Assembly (NCBI RefSeq): GCF_000003605.2
Contig: NW_003114461.1
Span: 625,709 to 672,247 of the forward strand
Reading direction: 5' to 3'
DNA length: 46,539 nt
Origin: Saccoglossus kowalevskii
Taxonomy: Eukaryota > Hemichordata > Enteropneusta > Harrimaniidae
Both the position numbers and the translations under genes were made by a program. The notes beneath the pieces are model-generated. The model worked only from the letters and a program-made list of their open reading frames with translations, was not told the DNA's origin and ran no database searches. Shown in pieces: positions 35,025-46,477 of this stretch; the first letter of the stretch is position 1; every line of letters starts with the position of its first letter.

Positions 35025-35913
35025 CATGGTTGATTGTATTGCGTAGCTACTCTGCCATTACTTGTATGGATGTGATAATATACGTTTCCTTTCCGTGTAG
35101 AGCATATCTCACGGGTGACCCTAAAATATCAACTGTCTTACTTAAACGAGCGTAGCGAAGTTCATTTGTTCTGCGATTCGTTGTGTGGATGCACTTTTGG
35201 TATACCTTTTGAAAGACGTGGCTATTGATGTGATCCAGGTTTGATACCATTGTTCGCCTATTTGTTGTTGTTGCTGATTCTTCGTATATGTGTTGCAGCA
35301 TAGAATTGGAGTAATCAGGTGGTCGTAAGCATGAACACCGCTTATACATTACGGGACACCACCCAGAATTGTAGATACATCCCTCATCTTCAGTTTGATA
35401 TTGCGTGTATCACATATACGTGTTTAGAAGACTATGGACCCCCTCCCTATAATTAAATAAATTGACATCTCCCTTGATTATAATGTAATTGTCATAAGTT
35501 GTGTATGCTCTTCTAGTTTATCTTGAAACAGGGAAGTGGTAGTAGACAGAATAACATTCAATAACTAACTAAAGTTACGTTATGCATCTTTATGGTGACT
35601 GAACATTCGGGTAAACGCTATACAGAAAAGAAAATTACGACATAAATCGTAACTCATGGTAGCTAATACGTGGTACGAGAGGTGATACTGCAGCTGACAA
35701 CGACACGTCCGTGCAAAATGTTTTATATGTGAAATACTAAAATGAAATTAAGTTGTATTCATTGGCGTATTTGTATTCAGATTTATCTGTAAAAAAAATA
35801 TTGGTAAAGCATATCTTGGATTTGGAACATTTTGTTTTCTATATTTACTCACTGAAACAATAATTGGAAATTTAGGAAAAGTACAGTCAGTAGAATATTG
35901 TATTGATAATGAC
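35025..35913. other. Intergenic, nothing recognised
   Basis: A 100-codon minus-strand frame (35349-35047) has no motif and no splice support. No repeats noticed. Confidence 0.45.
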
Positions 35914-36123
35914 ATGTTGTCAAACGGATGGCGCGTGTTTATCAACACCAAGCGCAGGCCAGTGCGACTTCTTGTATTAATAGTAATTACCGGCACTCTT
36001 GTTTATATTATTTATCGGCTACAACTGTTGGCGATCCACTCCGATAGGATTGTCTTTATAATCACTTTTGTGGCTTTGTGTGTGTGTGATTTCCAGTGTT
36101 TTCACGTATTATTACTTGTGTGA
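35914..36123 (+). CDS. Small membrane-anchor open frame, uncertain
   Basis: An ATG-started frame of 69 codons. Residues 13-18 (KRRPVR) are strongly basic and are followed by LLVLIVITGTLVYIIY, a clean membrane anchor. A second hydrophobic run, IVFIITFVALCVC, comes near the end. The basic-then-hydrophobic start resembles the first coding exon of type II Golgi enzymes such as the two sulfotransferases here, which suggests a first exon or its remnant. No good donor follows the first segment, and a ~320 bp satellite begins at the frame's end. It may be a broken exon, a tiny membrane protein, or chance. Confidence 0.25.
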   Translation: MLSNGWRVFINTKRRPVRLLVLIVITGTLVYIIYRLQLLAIHSDRIVFIITFVALCVCDFQCFHVLLLV

Positions 36124-36912
36124 TCTTTTTGGCTTGGGCGATTTGCTCAAACTTGGCAGGTAGGTCACACCTTCACCCTAGTCATTAGGAAGAATATGAA
36201 AACAATTTGGCACACCGTTGCCATAGCAACATCCAAAAACTGTTTGGGGATAGCTTCGCGCCTAATGTATCTCTTTCTACAAATTTAGGATAAAACACCG
36301 CAGACATAGCTTATTCTACTCAGCTTGAGTGTGGGCACAAAGTTACTATTTAAATTGTTGATATCTGTTTTCATTACCAAAACATTCGACCCCAAAGTTG
36401 GGGTAACTGTTCACCAGAAATGGCTTTTTAACTTTTTGTGTGATTTTTTTGGCTGAGCCGATTTGCTTCAAACTTGGCAGGCAAGTCACACCTTCACTCT
36501 AGTTAGGTTGTAAAATCTGAAAACAAATCCTGGCCCACTGTTCCTATGGCAACAGCCAAAAAACTGAATTTTTTAATACATTCGCGCCAAATGTATCTCA
36601 CTCTACATTTCTATGATCAAAAAGCACGGACGTAGCTCATTCTATTCAACTTGAGTGTGGGCATAAATTTACTGTTTTTTTATGTTTACAATGTATATTC
36701 ATTAGAGAAAAAAATTGACCTGAAAGTTGGGGTAATTTATCACCAGCAACGGCTTTTAACTGCTCTGTGATTTTTTGGGGGGCTTGGCAGATTTTGTTCA
36801 TACTTGACAGGCAGGTCGTACCATCACTAATTTTAAAAAAAAACTTGACCCACCGTTGCCATGGCAACAGCAATTTTTGAATACTTTCGCCCCAAATTGA
36901 TTACCTCCTACC
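36119..36912. repeat. ~320 bp satellite, two and a half tandem units
   Basis: Units start at 36119, 36439 and 36766, each with TGTGAT-TTTTTGGC and then CAAACTTGGCAGG and TCACACCTTCAC (or close variants). Each continues with CACCGTTGCCATRGCAACA; the first two complete units add CTTGAGTGTGGGCA and AAAGTTGGGGTAA. The third is cut at about 36912. The units have diverged considerably, so the array is old or shuffled. Confidence 0.88.
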
Positions 36913-37231
36913 AGTCTTGTAATAGCAGTGTTCAAATATTCATGCTTGTTATTTTGGCTACGTTGCGCACTGGTAAAATATCACTGGCGCCGACATTGTT
37001 ACATTGTATCAACATAATCCCAACGCAACTTTGAATGAACTGTTATTGCTGCCTTCAATTTAGAAAATACTATCGCAAAACGGTTGAAAAGAATAAATTT
37101 AACAACAGAAAAACGTCCTAACAATAAAATAAAGTAATTTCTAAAGACTGGACGTTTTTTGCGAACTTCGTTTACGTGATTCGGTTTTAGTTATAAACCG
37201 ACGTTATCTTCACGTTCATGTCCTACCACGA

Positions 37232-37297
37232 CAACAGCCGGAAACATGTTGCTTGCTTTTTGAGCGGAGCGGATCGCCAGCCTACCGGCTTGTTATG
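37232..37297 (+). repeat. Dispersed repeat copy 1 (GAGCGGAGCGGAT motif)
   Basis: CAGCCGGAAACATG then TTTTGAGCGGAGCGGAT and AGCCTACCGGCTTGTT. The inverted copy is at 46478-46539. Together the two bracket sulfotransferase gene 2 and the following sequence. Confidence 0.7.
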
Positions 37298-37344
37298 GTT
37301 GTTTGGCTACAGCTGTTTCTATTGTTTGGCTTGTGGTAAATAAT

Positions 37345-37508
37345 TTAAAGCAGGAAGGTCGTCACCTGTGCACGTGTGGGAATTGAGTCCCAGGCGACGA
37401 TAACAGCACAGACTAAAAACGCAAAGGCTGATGAGTAGACGCTTGTTTGTGAACTATGACACGCTATGGCCATCTGACGCATGCGCAGGTGGCGACTCTC
37501 CCGTTTAA
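37345..37508 (-). mobile_element. TTAA-flanked MITE, copy C
   Basis: 164 bp bounded by TTAA. It runs opposite to copies A and B (GCAAAGGCTGATGAGTAGAC internal segment versus its complement in the others). Terminal repeats are AGCAGGAAGGTCGTCACCTG and the complement of CAGGTGGCGACTCTCCCGT. It ends 69 bp before the ATG of sulfotransferase gene 2, at the point where upstream similarity between the two sulfotransferase genes begins. Confidence 0.9.
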
Positions 37509-37577
37509 TTGTCAATCACTTTCACTCACTTTTTTTTGTCTAACAATTTGTGTTTACTGTTTTACTAGGCAAACATA

Positions 37578-40159
37578 ATGGCATTGGTTCGTTTTCGGAA
37601 GTATCTGACACCAAATCTAACGATAGTCGTCTGTTTTGTTTGTACGGCTGTAATTGTATATGAAGGTAACCATTAAGTCAGTATAAGTATAATAAGAACA
37701 CTCTGAAAAATAATAGTGAAAAATAATAATATTTGCCGAGTAGGTGAATTTAGGTATGTAATCATGTAATTGTGTACGTCAGCACATCTTCGACATCCTG
37801 TCTTTCAGGTATGGACAAATTGCCAAAAATGGAGCATGTTTTTTCGGGACCCTCGACTCGTGCAGATAAACCACATATAAAAAGCGCTGAAATGGTAAGT
37901 ACTTTTGAAATTAGTTTATGGAGTAATAGAGCTAAACATTTCCATGTTGTTAATTGTATATGTGGCCTTCACATTGATAATTTGTGTATTTGTACATATA
38001 TTATGTGCACACCTGGTTACGGATTACTAGTAATATACACGCACATGGCTAGTTAAAAGTGTCAAAAAGACAAAGCCGTAGTTTACAGACATTAACGGCT
38101 TAACGAGGATTGCTTTATCGCCACGAGTGATGCAGCGTATCCTGTGACCGTATTATGAATATACATAATACAATGATACAACGAGTAATGAGCGAAAAAG
38201 CGAACGTCAGTGCGATGCCACTTGGTTATAGTATTATTACATACTTTTTTTCCATACAGTCGGTGCCACATATTAGGGACATACCGACCGAGAAATAAGC
38301 AGTACACTGTAATCCACGACTATTTCATTGGACATGGTGTCCTTTTTTAAATATGATTCAACACTGATAAACGTGATAAAGTTTTTGGTTCATGCGATTT
38401 TCTTATCAGTCAAAACATTGCATACCGGTAGTGATCGTATTAGTCACAATTAGGTTAGGATGCATTTTCATTTTCATTGTGGACTAAAGTCTATATGAGT
38501 TATTATTGTTAAGTACAGATATTTTTTTAAATTGTGTTGATTTGTTTGTACCATGACAGCTAACATTAAATGCCAATAACTGGATGATATTTTTGCTTGT
38601 TTTCGCAGTAACAGTAAAATACAGAAGTTCGTAGTACAATTGAGTCATTTCAAATATACATTCTACATGATAAGTTGCAAAAAGTAATTTATATAAACAT
38701 TATGTCATATGCATATCATATTGATAATATTATTTACATTGAACTGAGATCACTAATATGAAAACCACCACAAATTCGAATACATAGTCAAATGTGAGCT
38801 AATGTATTAAACAATATTTAATCATAAAACCATAGTCATGTGAACGAACAATGTTTTTACGATCAACGACTATTAAGCAAGTTCTCAATATTATATTTAA
38901 TACTAAGGGACTATGTAAATTCCACAGACTCGCCATTGTAATGAAAACATGCCACGGTTGACAGTATGCCACCTAAGCCGATATGACGCGTCGCCAACGT
39001 ACACAGATTTTTTGTGACGAACTTTGTTGTGCTGATTCATTGTGCTGCATTGACGCAACACAAAATTCTATACATCGATTTAGTCATCTTGATTAAAAAA
39101 AACATCTTACTATAATTATAGAATTTGTAATTCGAAAAAATTAAATTTACATTTTATAAACAAAATTAGTCTAAAACTAAGGAAATCAAAGGCCTCAAAT
39201 TTTGAGATTGAGCCTCAATTGTCCTATACAATCACTTATATTTTTGTTTTACTTGAAGAATCAGCAGTCAACAAGTTGACTGAACTTGATTTTGCGGATT
39301 CCATTTTGACTAAGAATGCCTTATAGTCATTAGTCCTATGCGTTATAATCAGTTGTCTTCGGTTATTATCTTGTAGGTGTCTGTAATAGATCCGGTTCAC
39401 ATCACTTATGACCCCAGAAGAGCCAGTCAGAAAAGACTTGAGACAGCTGCTTTGGAATGCTCAAAACTGAACAATATTACGTATTTTAGCAAAGGTTTAA
39501 ATATACTAGTATCTCACAAGTACAAAGTTACTGTTACAAGAATTCCTAAAGCGGGGTCAACTACGTGGCAACATGTTATGCACGAAATTGATCCAGTCTC
39601 AGGCGATCCTGAAAGCAGACGACGACTGAGTTCTCTGGCGCCACCTGAGTTTGATCAGTATGTTAGAGGCGTGTTCTTCCGAGAACCACTGGAACGGCTT
39701 GTGTCGTATTACCATTACCATATTTGTCCCCCTGGACCAGTTCCAACGCTTTACTTCCACCGCTATTATAAGTATATGAGAAAGGGACACGTGAATGCCA
39801 CTATGAATAATAAACCGTACTTAACGTTTATTCAGTTTGTACAGTTGGTTCTTGATTATGATCAGATACCCTCACAATCATATCATTGGCGACATCAATA
39901 TTTATTGTCACGTATATGTGAGTTTAATTACACTTTTATTGGACACATGGATCACTTGGCTCAAGACGCCCCATACTTCATGAATTTGGCAGTTGGAGAC
40001 TCATTTCATTATCCAGAGGTACACACGACAAGAGGTGAAAGTAGATTCAGGGAAACAATATCAACCCTGTCCCAGAAATTAATTGATCAACTTATTGATC
40101 ACTATAAGCTAGATTATAAAATTCTGGGATTTGAAATTCCAAACTTTTCCAAGAAATAG
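37578..40159 (+). CDS. Carbohydrate sulfotransferase (Golgi, type II membrane), paralog 2
   Basis: Exons 37578-37665, 37809-37894 and 39377-40159 give 318 residues. Exon 1 and 2 lengths and all intron phases equal those of paralog 1; introns are 143 and 1482 nt. Residues 16-28 (IVVCFVCTAVIVY) are the membrane anchor. The catalytic exon carries the PAPS loop IPKAGSTTWQHVM (Pro-Lys at 115-116) and the 3'-phosphate motif REPLERLVS (160-168). It ends LDYKILGFEIPN. Relative to paralog 1, it has a few extra residues before the PAPS loop and an extra short PPGP-containing stretch after YYHYHI, and a different residue context at the PAPS loop. The stem exon 2 is the most diverged part. NIT, NAT and NYT sequons are present. 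Acceptor-like TTTTACTAG ends nine bases before the ATG, as in paralog 1, pointing to a 5' UTR intron. The acceptor glycan is unknown. Confidence 0.86.
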
Positions 40160-41403
40160 TAGATTGTTTAGTTGTATTATTCTTTCATGAGGTTTATCCA
40201 TTGCTCAAATAGTAATTATGCTCTGGGCTTCATGTCGGTTTCGATTTCCAATTTGACTTTTTCAATTTGCCGAAAATGTGAAAACAAACACAATTTTGGG
40301 TGGTAGCCCATTCTTATGTTTTGAACTTCCACTATGACTTGGAAAAAAGTGAGAAACGTAAATAACAAATTTCTATAAAGCTCGTGTTAATCAGTCGTGG
40401 TGTTGGCAAGATTTAGTATTATTGTAATTATGAGTACTCTGTCTTTATAAGTGCAACTGAAATGCATTGAATTAACTGAATAATCATTGTGTTAACTGGT
40501 AAACAACTGTATGTAAAATTCTATATGACAGTGGAATTATAATTCATATCAAATATATATATGGCTAATTAATATGCAAACACGCACTAACTGAAAAGAC
40601 TCCCATTTTGTGCATCAGAACACAGAAGTAAAAAAGTTGCAACGACAAGACCACAAACACGAATAATTGTACTATGTTACAAGCCAGTATGTTATGTTGA
40701 CAGCCGCGATGGCCACGAAAGCGATCTTAGTGTGATTATGCGTAATTGACTAAAAAACAAGCATATCATACCATTTGTAGGTTCAACGGTAGGAAGATGA
40801 TTTTCCTTAGTCAAAAGCACTCATTTTCAGATATAGTTGTGACAAATTTTACGCCTTGATCAGTATCCTCAAACACTGACGGTAACAGTCATAGAAAACT
40901 CATGCTGTCAACTCAAAATTCCAACTGATAACGCATTACAAATATAACAAAATTTGAAATTTATTATATTTTACCTGCCAGTCAACGTGGTTCTAACAGC
41001 CATCAACACAACGCCACCAAAAATTAACGCTTAACCCAGTGAGAGTCTAATACGAGCGGTCCTTAGAATCAGATCCGCCCAAACCTATTTCTGAAGACCA
41101 ATCTTACTGAATTCTAACCTGTACAATGAACAGTGTGATCGTGTTTTGATATAACGCATGTCGCCAAACCTGTTAATGTCTGGTGACACTATATTGTTCG
41201 TTGGTACACCCTCACCCATCTATGGGGCGCGATCAGTGTCAACAACATAGCATTTTACCATTATGTTCACATTCATTTTTCATTTTATCATTATTATTTT
41301 TTTCATTTTCAGGTATTGTATTGTTTCCCCCGGCAAAAGTGTTTCTGTTCGTGAAGAAAAAGTTATATTTGAAAAAATATAACTATAATTTATGTTAATT
41401 AGT
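40160..41403. other. 3' flank of sulfotransferase 2, nothing recognised
   Basis: AT-rich, no recognised motif and no canonical poly(A) signal close to the stop. A pyrimidine-rich TTTTTTCATTTTCAG acceptor-like site at ~41313 precedes a short open run but has no matching donor. Confidence 0.45.
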
Positions 41404-41423
41404 ATGCAAATTAATATGCAAAT
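41404..41423. promoter_or_regulatory. Paired octamer motifs
   Basis: Two exact ATGCAAAT octamers, the POU-domain (Oct) binding word, are separated by four bases. No gene start was recognised next to them, so a regulatory role is speculative. Confidence 0.25.
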
Positions 41424-42965
41424 AAGCCTCAACCCTGAGAAAAATGGGTTTCACCAATACTAGGATTAATATCAATAATATATGACTCTTTTTGACTTCA
41501 CTGAGCTAAGTTTACAACAATTCTTGTTTTTGTTTCTCAAAAATCTTTAGTTCAACAGATACTAATCTCTAGAATCACTGAGATTGGCACATTCAATACT
41601 AATACTAATGTGACATTTTTGCTCTTTCACTTGTCCAAAATGGATTCCTTGTGTTATATTAACAGTTAGTTAATATCCTTGAATTAATTTTAATGTGTTC
41701 TTTCAAAACTGTATTGATTATACTTATTTTTAACTTTTTTTTTAATTATTTTACAGTGGTGCTGTAAAACTGCTTCAATTTCTTGAGAGACGTATTTTCC
41801 CAAATTACATACGTCAGTGGAAACTGCAGACTTTTGTAGCAGTTTAAATTTTTCTGGGTTCCTACAACATTGTGTCAGTGACTTGTTGTTGTACACAAAT
41901 GCCATACAATCCTGAACATTTCTAGCAGTGTAAATTGAATGGTTTAGTGTTTCATACCCTTTGATATTAACTGACATTTTGGAATATCACTGCACTAAGA
42001 TGACTTTACAATTATGTTACTACCGGTACTCCATTGAAGATTTTGAGCCGACCGACCCTTATCTACTGGCTTGCCTAATTATTACTTGCTCTGAAAACAT
42101 AGCTTTGCATTTACAACAGTTTATTAACAGATTTTACTGTATGTACAGTGAATACATTATATATAATAAACCATACTTAATTAATTAATTAATTACTAAA
42201 AAAAATTGTATTTTCGGAACGTGAGAATTATTTTGTTGCATAGTAATGATACTGAAACAAACCCAGGTTTTGGTAATATACAAAGACCTGAATTAACAAA
42301 GAAGTCAAGTTGTTATTAAAGGTAAATCAAGGTTTACCCCTGCTTTATGAATGCAGTTTCTTGAGCATGTATACATGTATGAGACATAGTTTGTTTGCAC
42401 TTGTGTGCTGCGAGATTTTGGACATGGGTCAATGGAAGTTTTTAGTTATCAGTACAATACTAGATTACGGGAAATCACTTGAATGTATGAATTGTACTCA
42501 AATAGAGTGCATATCAATATTTGATTTTCTGATGCGTCAGTGGATTATCAAAACTATTTTCGTCAAAGAAAATCTGTATACGTCAGTGGCGCGCCATGTC
42601 AGCTTAGGAGGCACTTTGCAAAACTTCAAGTTACTCCAAAACAAAATGCATATTTTGTTAGTGACAGAAAAATAAAAGTCAATTTTTAGGTACTGTAAAT
42701 ATTTTGTGAATGTAACATATACATTAGCACATAACGGTTTGTTGAATAGTTTGATAAGTTTTCTTGGAAGCTATTATTTTGCAGTATGTAGCTTCATGTG
42801 TCTAGATGACTGACTTGCCATTGAATACCTTGGAATTTTTGTTCATGGGTATGAACGTGCTAGACATTGTCTTTAAACATATATTGACACCATGTGATGG
42901 TGGGTAGTAAGTTTTACGCAAAAATTATGATGGTGCAAAACGCACAAAACATTAAAAGGGCGAGG
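41424..42965. other. Intergenic, two moderate open frames without support
   Basis: A minus-strand frame 41977-41690 (95 codons, several Cys) and a plus-strand frame 42310-42675 (121 codons) were read through. Neither shows a domain, and composition matches the surroundings. Confidence 0.4.
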
Positions 42966-43295
42966 ACAAAAACATGCTCAAAAAATATAATAAAAAGAAA
43001 ATGGTCAAAACAAAAAATGTTTTAATAAAAATGCTCATAAAATGTTTAGCGAAACATGTTCAAATAGTTATTGAAGAAAAAAAAGCTCAAAACAAAAATA
43101 ACTAAACAAATAAAAATAAAAAAATGCTCGAAACAAAAAATGTCCTAATGAACATTGATGAAAAATACAGCAGAAAATGTTCAAAACAAAAACAAAACAA
43201 TTCAGAACAGAAAATGATCAAAATAAAAAACTTAGAACAGAAAATGATCAAAATAAAAAATCAGAACAGAAATGATCAAAACAAATAATTTCAGT
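42966..43295. repeat. A-rich minisatellite, ~30 bp unit
   Basis: Degenerate units built on AAAATGCTCAAAACAAAAAA run through the segment. The best-preserved part, 43199-43292, has three near-identical units CAGAACAGAAAATGATCAAA followed by ATAAAAAA. Confidence 0.85.
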
Positions 43296-44733
43296 ACAAA
43301 TAATATAATCAAACTTACGCCGAAATCAATTATGTAATGGTCAAGAAATTATCTAAACATTGGAAACCGAAAATGTAATAAAAATGGACAGAAAACTCAT
43401 ACAATGAATAACTAATATAACTTAATGCTACGAGAAAAAAAAACTATAGCACTGATCTCACCCGTAGAATAATATGTAAATCCAAAACAAGCAGGTCTCT
43501 TGGGAGAATGTCGTTATTATTACTTACTTACGGGGCCTTTTGAAAAACCGATATCTCTATATAACGTTTAGCTATTGGTGACCGTATCAACATTCAGCCA
43601 CAAGATTACACAAACGAAGCTGTAACCTCGCCATCAGTAGAGAATATTATCTGTATCGCAGTTTTCCATCCCATCGCAAAATTTGGACAGAGGCATCGCA
43701 TGATGCGACAGAAAGAGTAAGTAGATGTATGTTATATTTTATTTTTGTTGACTAAAAATGGATATGTTTCTGAGTTTAATCCAGTTTAACGGCCACTGTA
43801 TCGTGTTTTTCAATCATTACGAATTTTACGAAACCTTGTTTCACACGTGAGTTCTTATATCTATACCACCATCACAACCTAAATCTAAAAACAAAATAGT
43901 TTCGAAATTAAAAAAACAACTATATTGAAAATTGATTCAGGTGATATGTGGTAATCGTAAATCAAGAGACAAATCTTATTTCGTTAGATTTTTTATTGCT
44001 GTAATTAGCGGAAATCAATCACCACACGTCGCGTGATAATAATTAAATGATATGATTTTTGATTCTGGATAGATAACAATTCAGTGACGGGACAAAATAA
44101 TTTTTGCAACGTTCCCCGTTTTGTGGAGACGCATCATGTTATTCTGCACAGACGTGGGCGGTATTAGCAATAGACGCTGACGCCATCGAGTTCTTCAACA
44201 AGTCTAACATATCCAATTCTGGCGACGACACAACTTATATGATCTGACGATCATGACGCTGTTACTATTCAGTACGATGCCTCGGGTACTTTAACTACTA
44301 CACCATTTCAGACAAATATAATAAAATATATAGACTATTCTTCAAATAATAGCCCTTTACCAGACAACAATCTGACCTATTTGATTAATGCGCTATGAGA
44401 GAGGAAGTAAACACCCTCCTCCAATGTATATGACTTCATTAATACACATATAGGGACGAATAGAATCATGAATAAGCCATGAATGTTACAGTCCCTGTTC
44501 GTTATCAAATTTAAGATATATAGTTTTGTTTATAGTAATACAGTTGGATTACAAACATGTCAGAAATATGGATCCGGAAGCTGATGCTTGACTATGATGC
44601 GTTTTTAACATTAAATTGGTTGAGAATCAGTCATTTTGTATGATCTGATATTCAAAAAAGTAAAGAGATATTGCTCTGGAACAGCAATTATTAAAACAAA
44701 GTGGCTACCACTCTGTCATTTTGAATACATCTG
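43296..44733. other. Intergenic, nothing recognised
   Basis: No motif-bearing frames, no terminal repeats and no LINE motifs noticed. Confidence 0.45.
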
Positions 44734-44758
44734 TATATATATATATATATATATATAT
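44734..44758. repeat. (TA)n microsatellite
   Basis: An uninterrupted TA dinucleotide tract of about 25 bases. Confidence 0.95.
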
Positions 44759-44889
44759 GACATGATATATAAGGAATATATGAATGAATTTGAACATAAC
44801 CAGTCAAAGCATGTCAGAGATATGCCGCTAGAACCGCATTCATTAAAGCAAAAGAGACGTCTGTCAGTCATTTTTTATCTGATCTGAAA

Positions 44890-45175
44890 AACAAAATGAT
44901 GTACATCAATATCTAATGTATATACCAAGTTTGAACAAAATCCACCTGTAAACAGCCGAGATCCGGTTCCGGAATGCCTGATATGCTTGATTTCAGTACA
45001 CAAATGGCCGTCATACGGCCATCTTGTTCGTGAAACAAATTGATGTGCATATGTTATTGTTATGTATATTATAATTGGTTCAGGCATTTCTAAGATATAA
45101 TTCCGAGGGCACGGACACATGGACGCACACACGCACATAGGTCAATCCCCAAGTCCCCGTTTTCGGACTATGTGT
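44890..45175. repeat. Probable dispersed repeat with CACGGACACATGGACGCACA end
   Basis: Contains ATATACCAAGTTTGAACAAA, GAGATCCGGTTCCGG, a CGGACACATGGACGCACACA tract and CCCCAAGTCCCCG. From memory, similar strings recur in repeats of several marine invertebrate genomes. Only one copy lies in this window, so the repeat status is inferred. Confidence 0.35.
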
Positions 45176-46053
45176 GGCATCTCGAACAACATTCTTGCAT
45201 TATCCAATATACTTAAAGTGCAACTGGAGGACATTGATGGCAGTTAACGGCCTGTTTCGGTCAAGGTTTAGGTAAAAGGGTATTCTTTTGGGCGGAAATA
45301 ACTGATAATCCTGGGCGTATTCCATAGGTTTATATGTAACTATTTTGGTGTTTAAATTCCTTAATAAACTGAAAATATTTAAATACGCTTTTGCGTGAAA
45401 GCATATTTATTCCACTACGTATATCTGCCATCGGGCACAGACTAGCATGGCGACAGGTATATGATTTCAGTGTTATGGCATATCTCTATTTCTTATAAAA
45501 AAAAAACACCCTTATTTATCATCTTTCTTTGTCGTTTTTTTTTGTATTTGACTGAGTGTGTATACATATTGGAGGGGGTATGGCACAATCGTATCGATCC
45601 ATTCCTCGTGGTTTGAAATTTACAGAAAACGAAACAAGGGTGGACGAGGAAGCCTATCGCCCTTTGCGTTAAATTCACTGGAATAACACAGAAAAATATG
45701 TACTTGCGCATTAAAACGTACACAAATTCTATTCGACGCATCAATTCAAACATCCTAGCTAAAACAATATTGGAAACTGGGGCATTTCTTTTAGTAAGAC
45801 GTAAGCCCTAAAACTGGCATTTTGGAAAATAAAAACCCGTTTCGTAAGCAGAATTAAAATATTCACAACATAATAACATTACCGTAAAGTTTCAAGAAAC
45901 AATAGAAATGTAATATTAATTAAGGGGTCACAATCGTCGTGTTATGTTTGATGTATATTCAATGCTGCACTTGCAACGTGACTGTAGCACAATGGTACTA
46001 ACTATGTATCACATCCTTGATCATCAGTGTTGATTAATCGATTGTATTTTCAG
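45176..46053. other. Intergenic, nothing recognised
   Basis: AT-rich. An 86-codon minus-strand frame (45753-45493) shows no motif. No repeats noticed. Confidence 0.45.
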
Positions 46054-46110
46054 GAATCCCCTTTGTTGCACCGGTAGTAGTGATGAGAACGATCGGGAAA
46101 CCCACAAAAG
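46054..46110 (+). CDS. Candidate internal exon, 57 nt
   Basis: Acceptor TGTATTTTCAG is followed by an open 57 nt stretch and a strong donor, G|GTATGT. Read as a phase 1-to-1 exon, it encodes IPFVAPVVVMRTIGKPTK. Phase-1 entry is also used by exon 2 (the stem exon) of both sulfotransferase genes, so a third paralog starting further left is imaginable. However, no anchor exon was found upstream and there is no sequence match beyond general pattern. Confidence 0.2.
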
Positions 46111-46477
46111 GTATGTACAGTTTCAAATTACTATTGTATTCAAGCAATAACTTGCCTCGCGTAGCTCAGATTTTGAGAAGGAAAGCAAACAAGTAAACAA
46201 TTATTGCCATAATAATAAAAATGTTCTTCCTGGACAATCTTTTTTTTTTCTTTCAAAAGAGGAAGAGAACAGTTAATCAGTTTTAAAATGACAGTTTTGA
46301 AACGAGACAGATGTGACACAAATCCTCTACTTCAAAACGAAAATCTATTGGGGCAAATATTTTGTAGAAAACGACTAGCCGTAATATTCTCAGATGGTAT
46401 TGATGCCACTTATCTGTTTTTTACAGAACCCAACTAAATGTGGCTCAGTATTAAATGTGCAGAGGTTGTTTTAAATT

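Noticed and set aside
41303-41398. Possible stem exon after TTTTTTCATTTTCAG
   Set aside because: Acceptor looks good, but no donor follows before the stop and the encoded Lys-rich tail matches nothing.
41690-41977. 95-codon minus-strand frame with several Cys
   Set aside because: No recognised zinc-finger spacing and the sequence upstream is closed; left as unsupported.
42310-42675. 121-codon plus-strand frame
   Set aside because: No motif or splice evidence. An internal MGQWKFLVISTILDYG resembles an anchor exon only superficially and lacks a donor.
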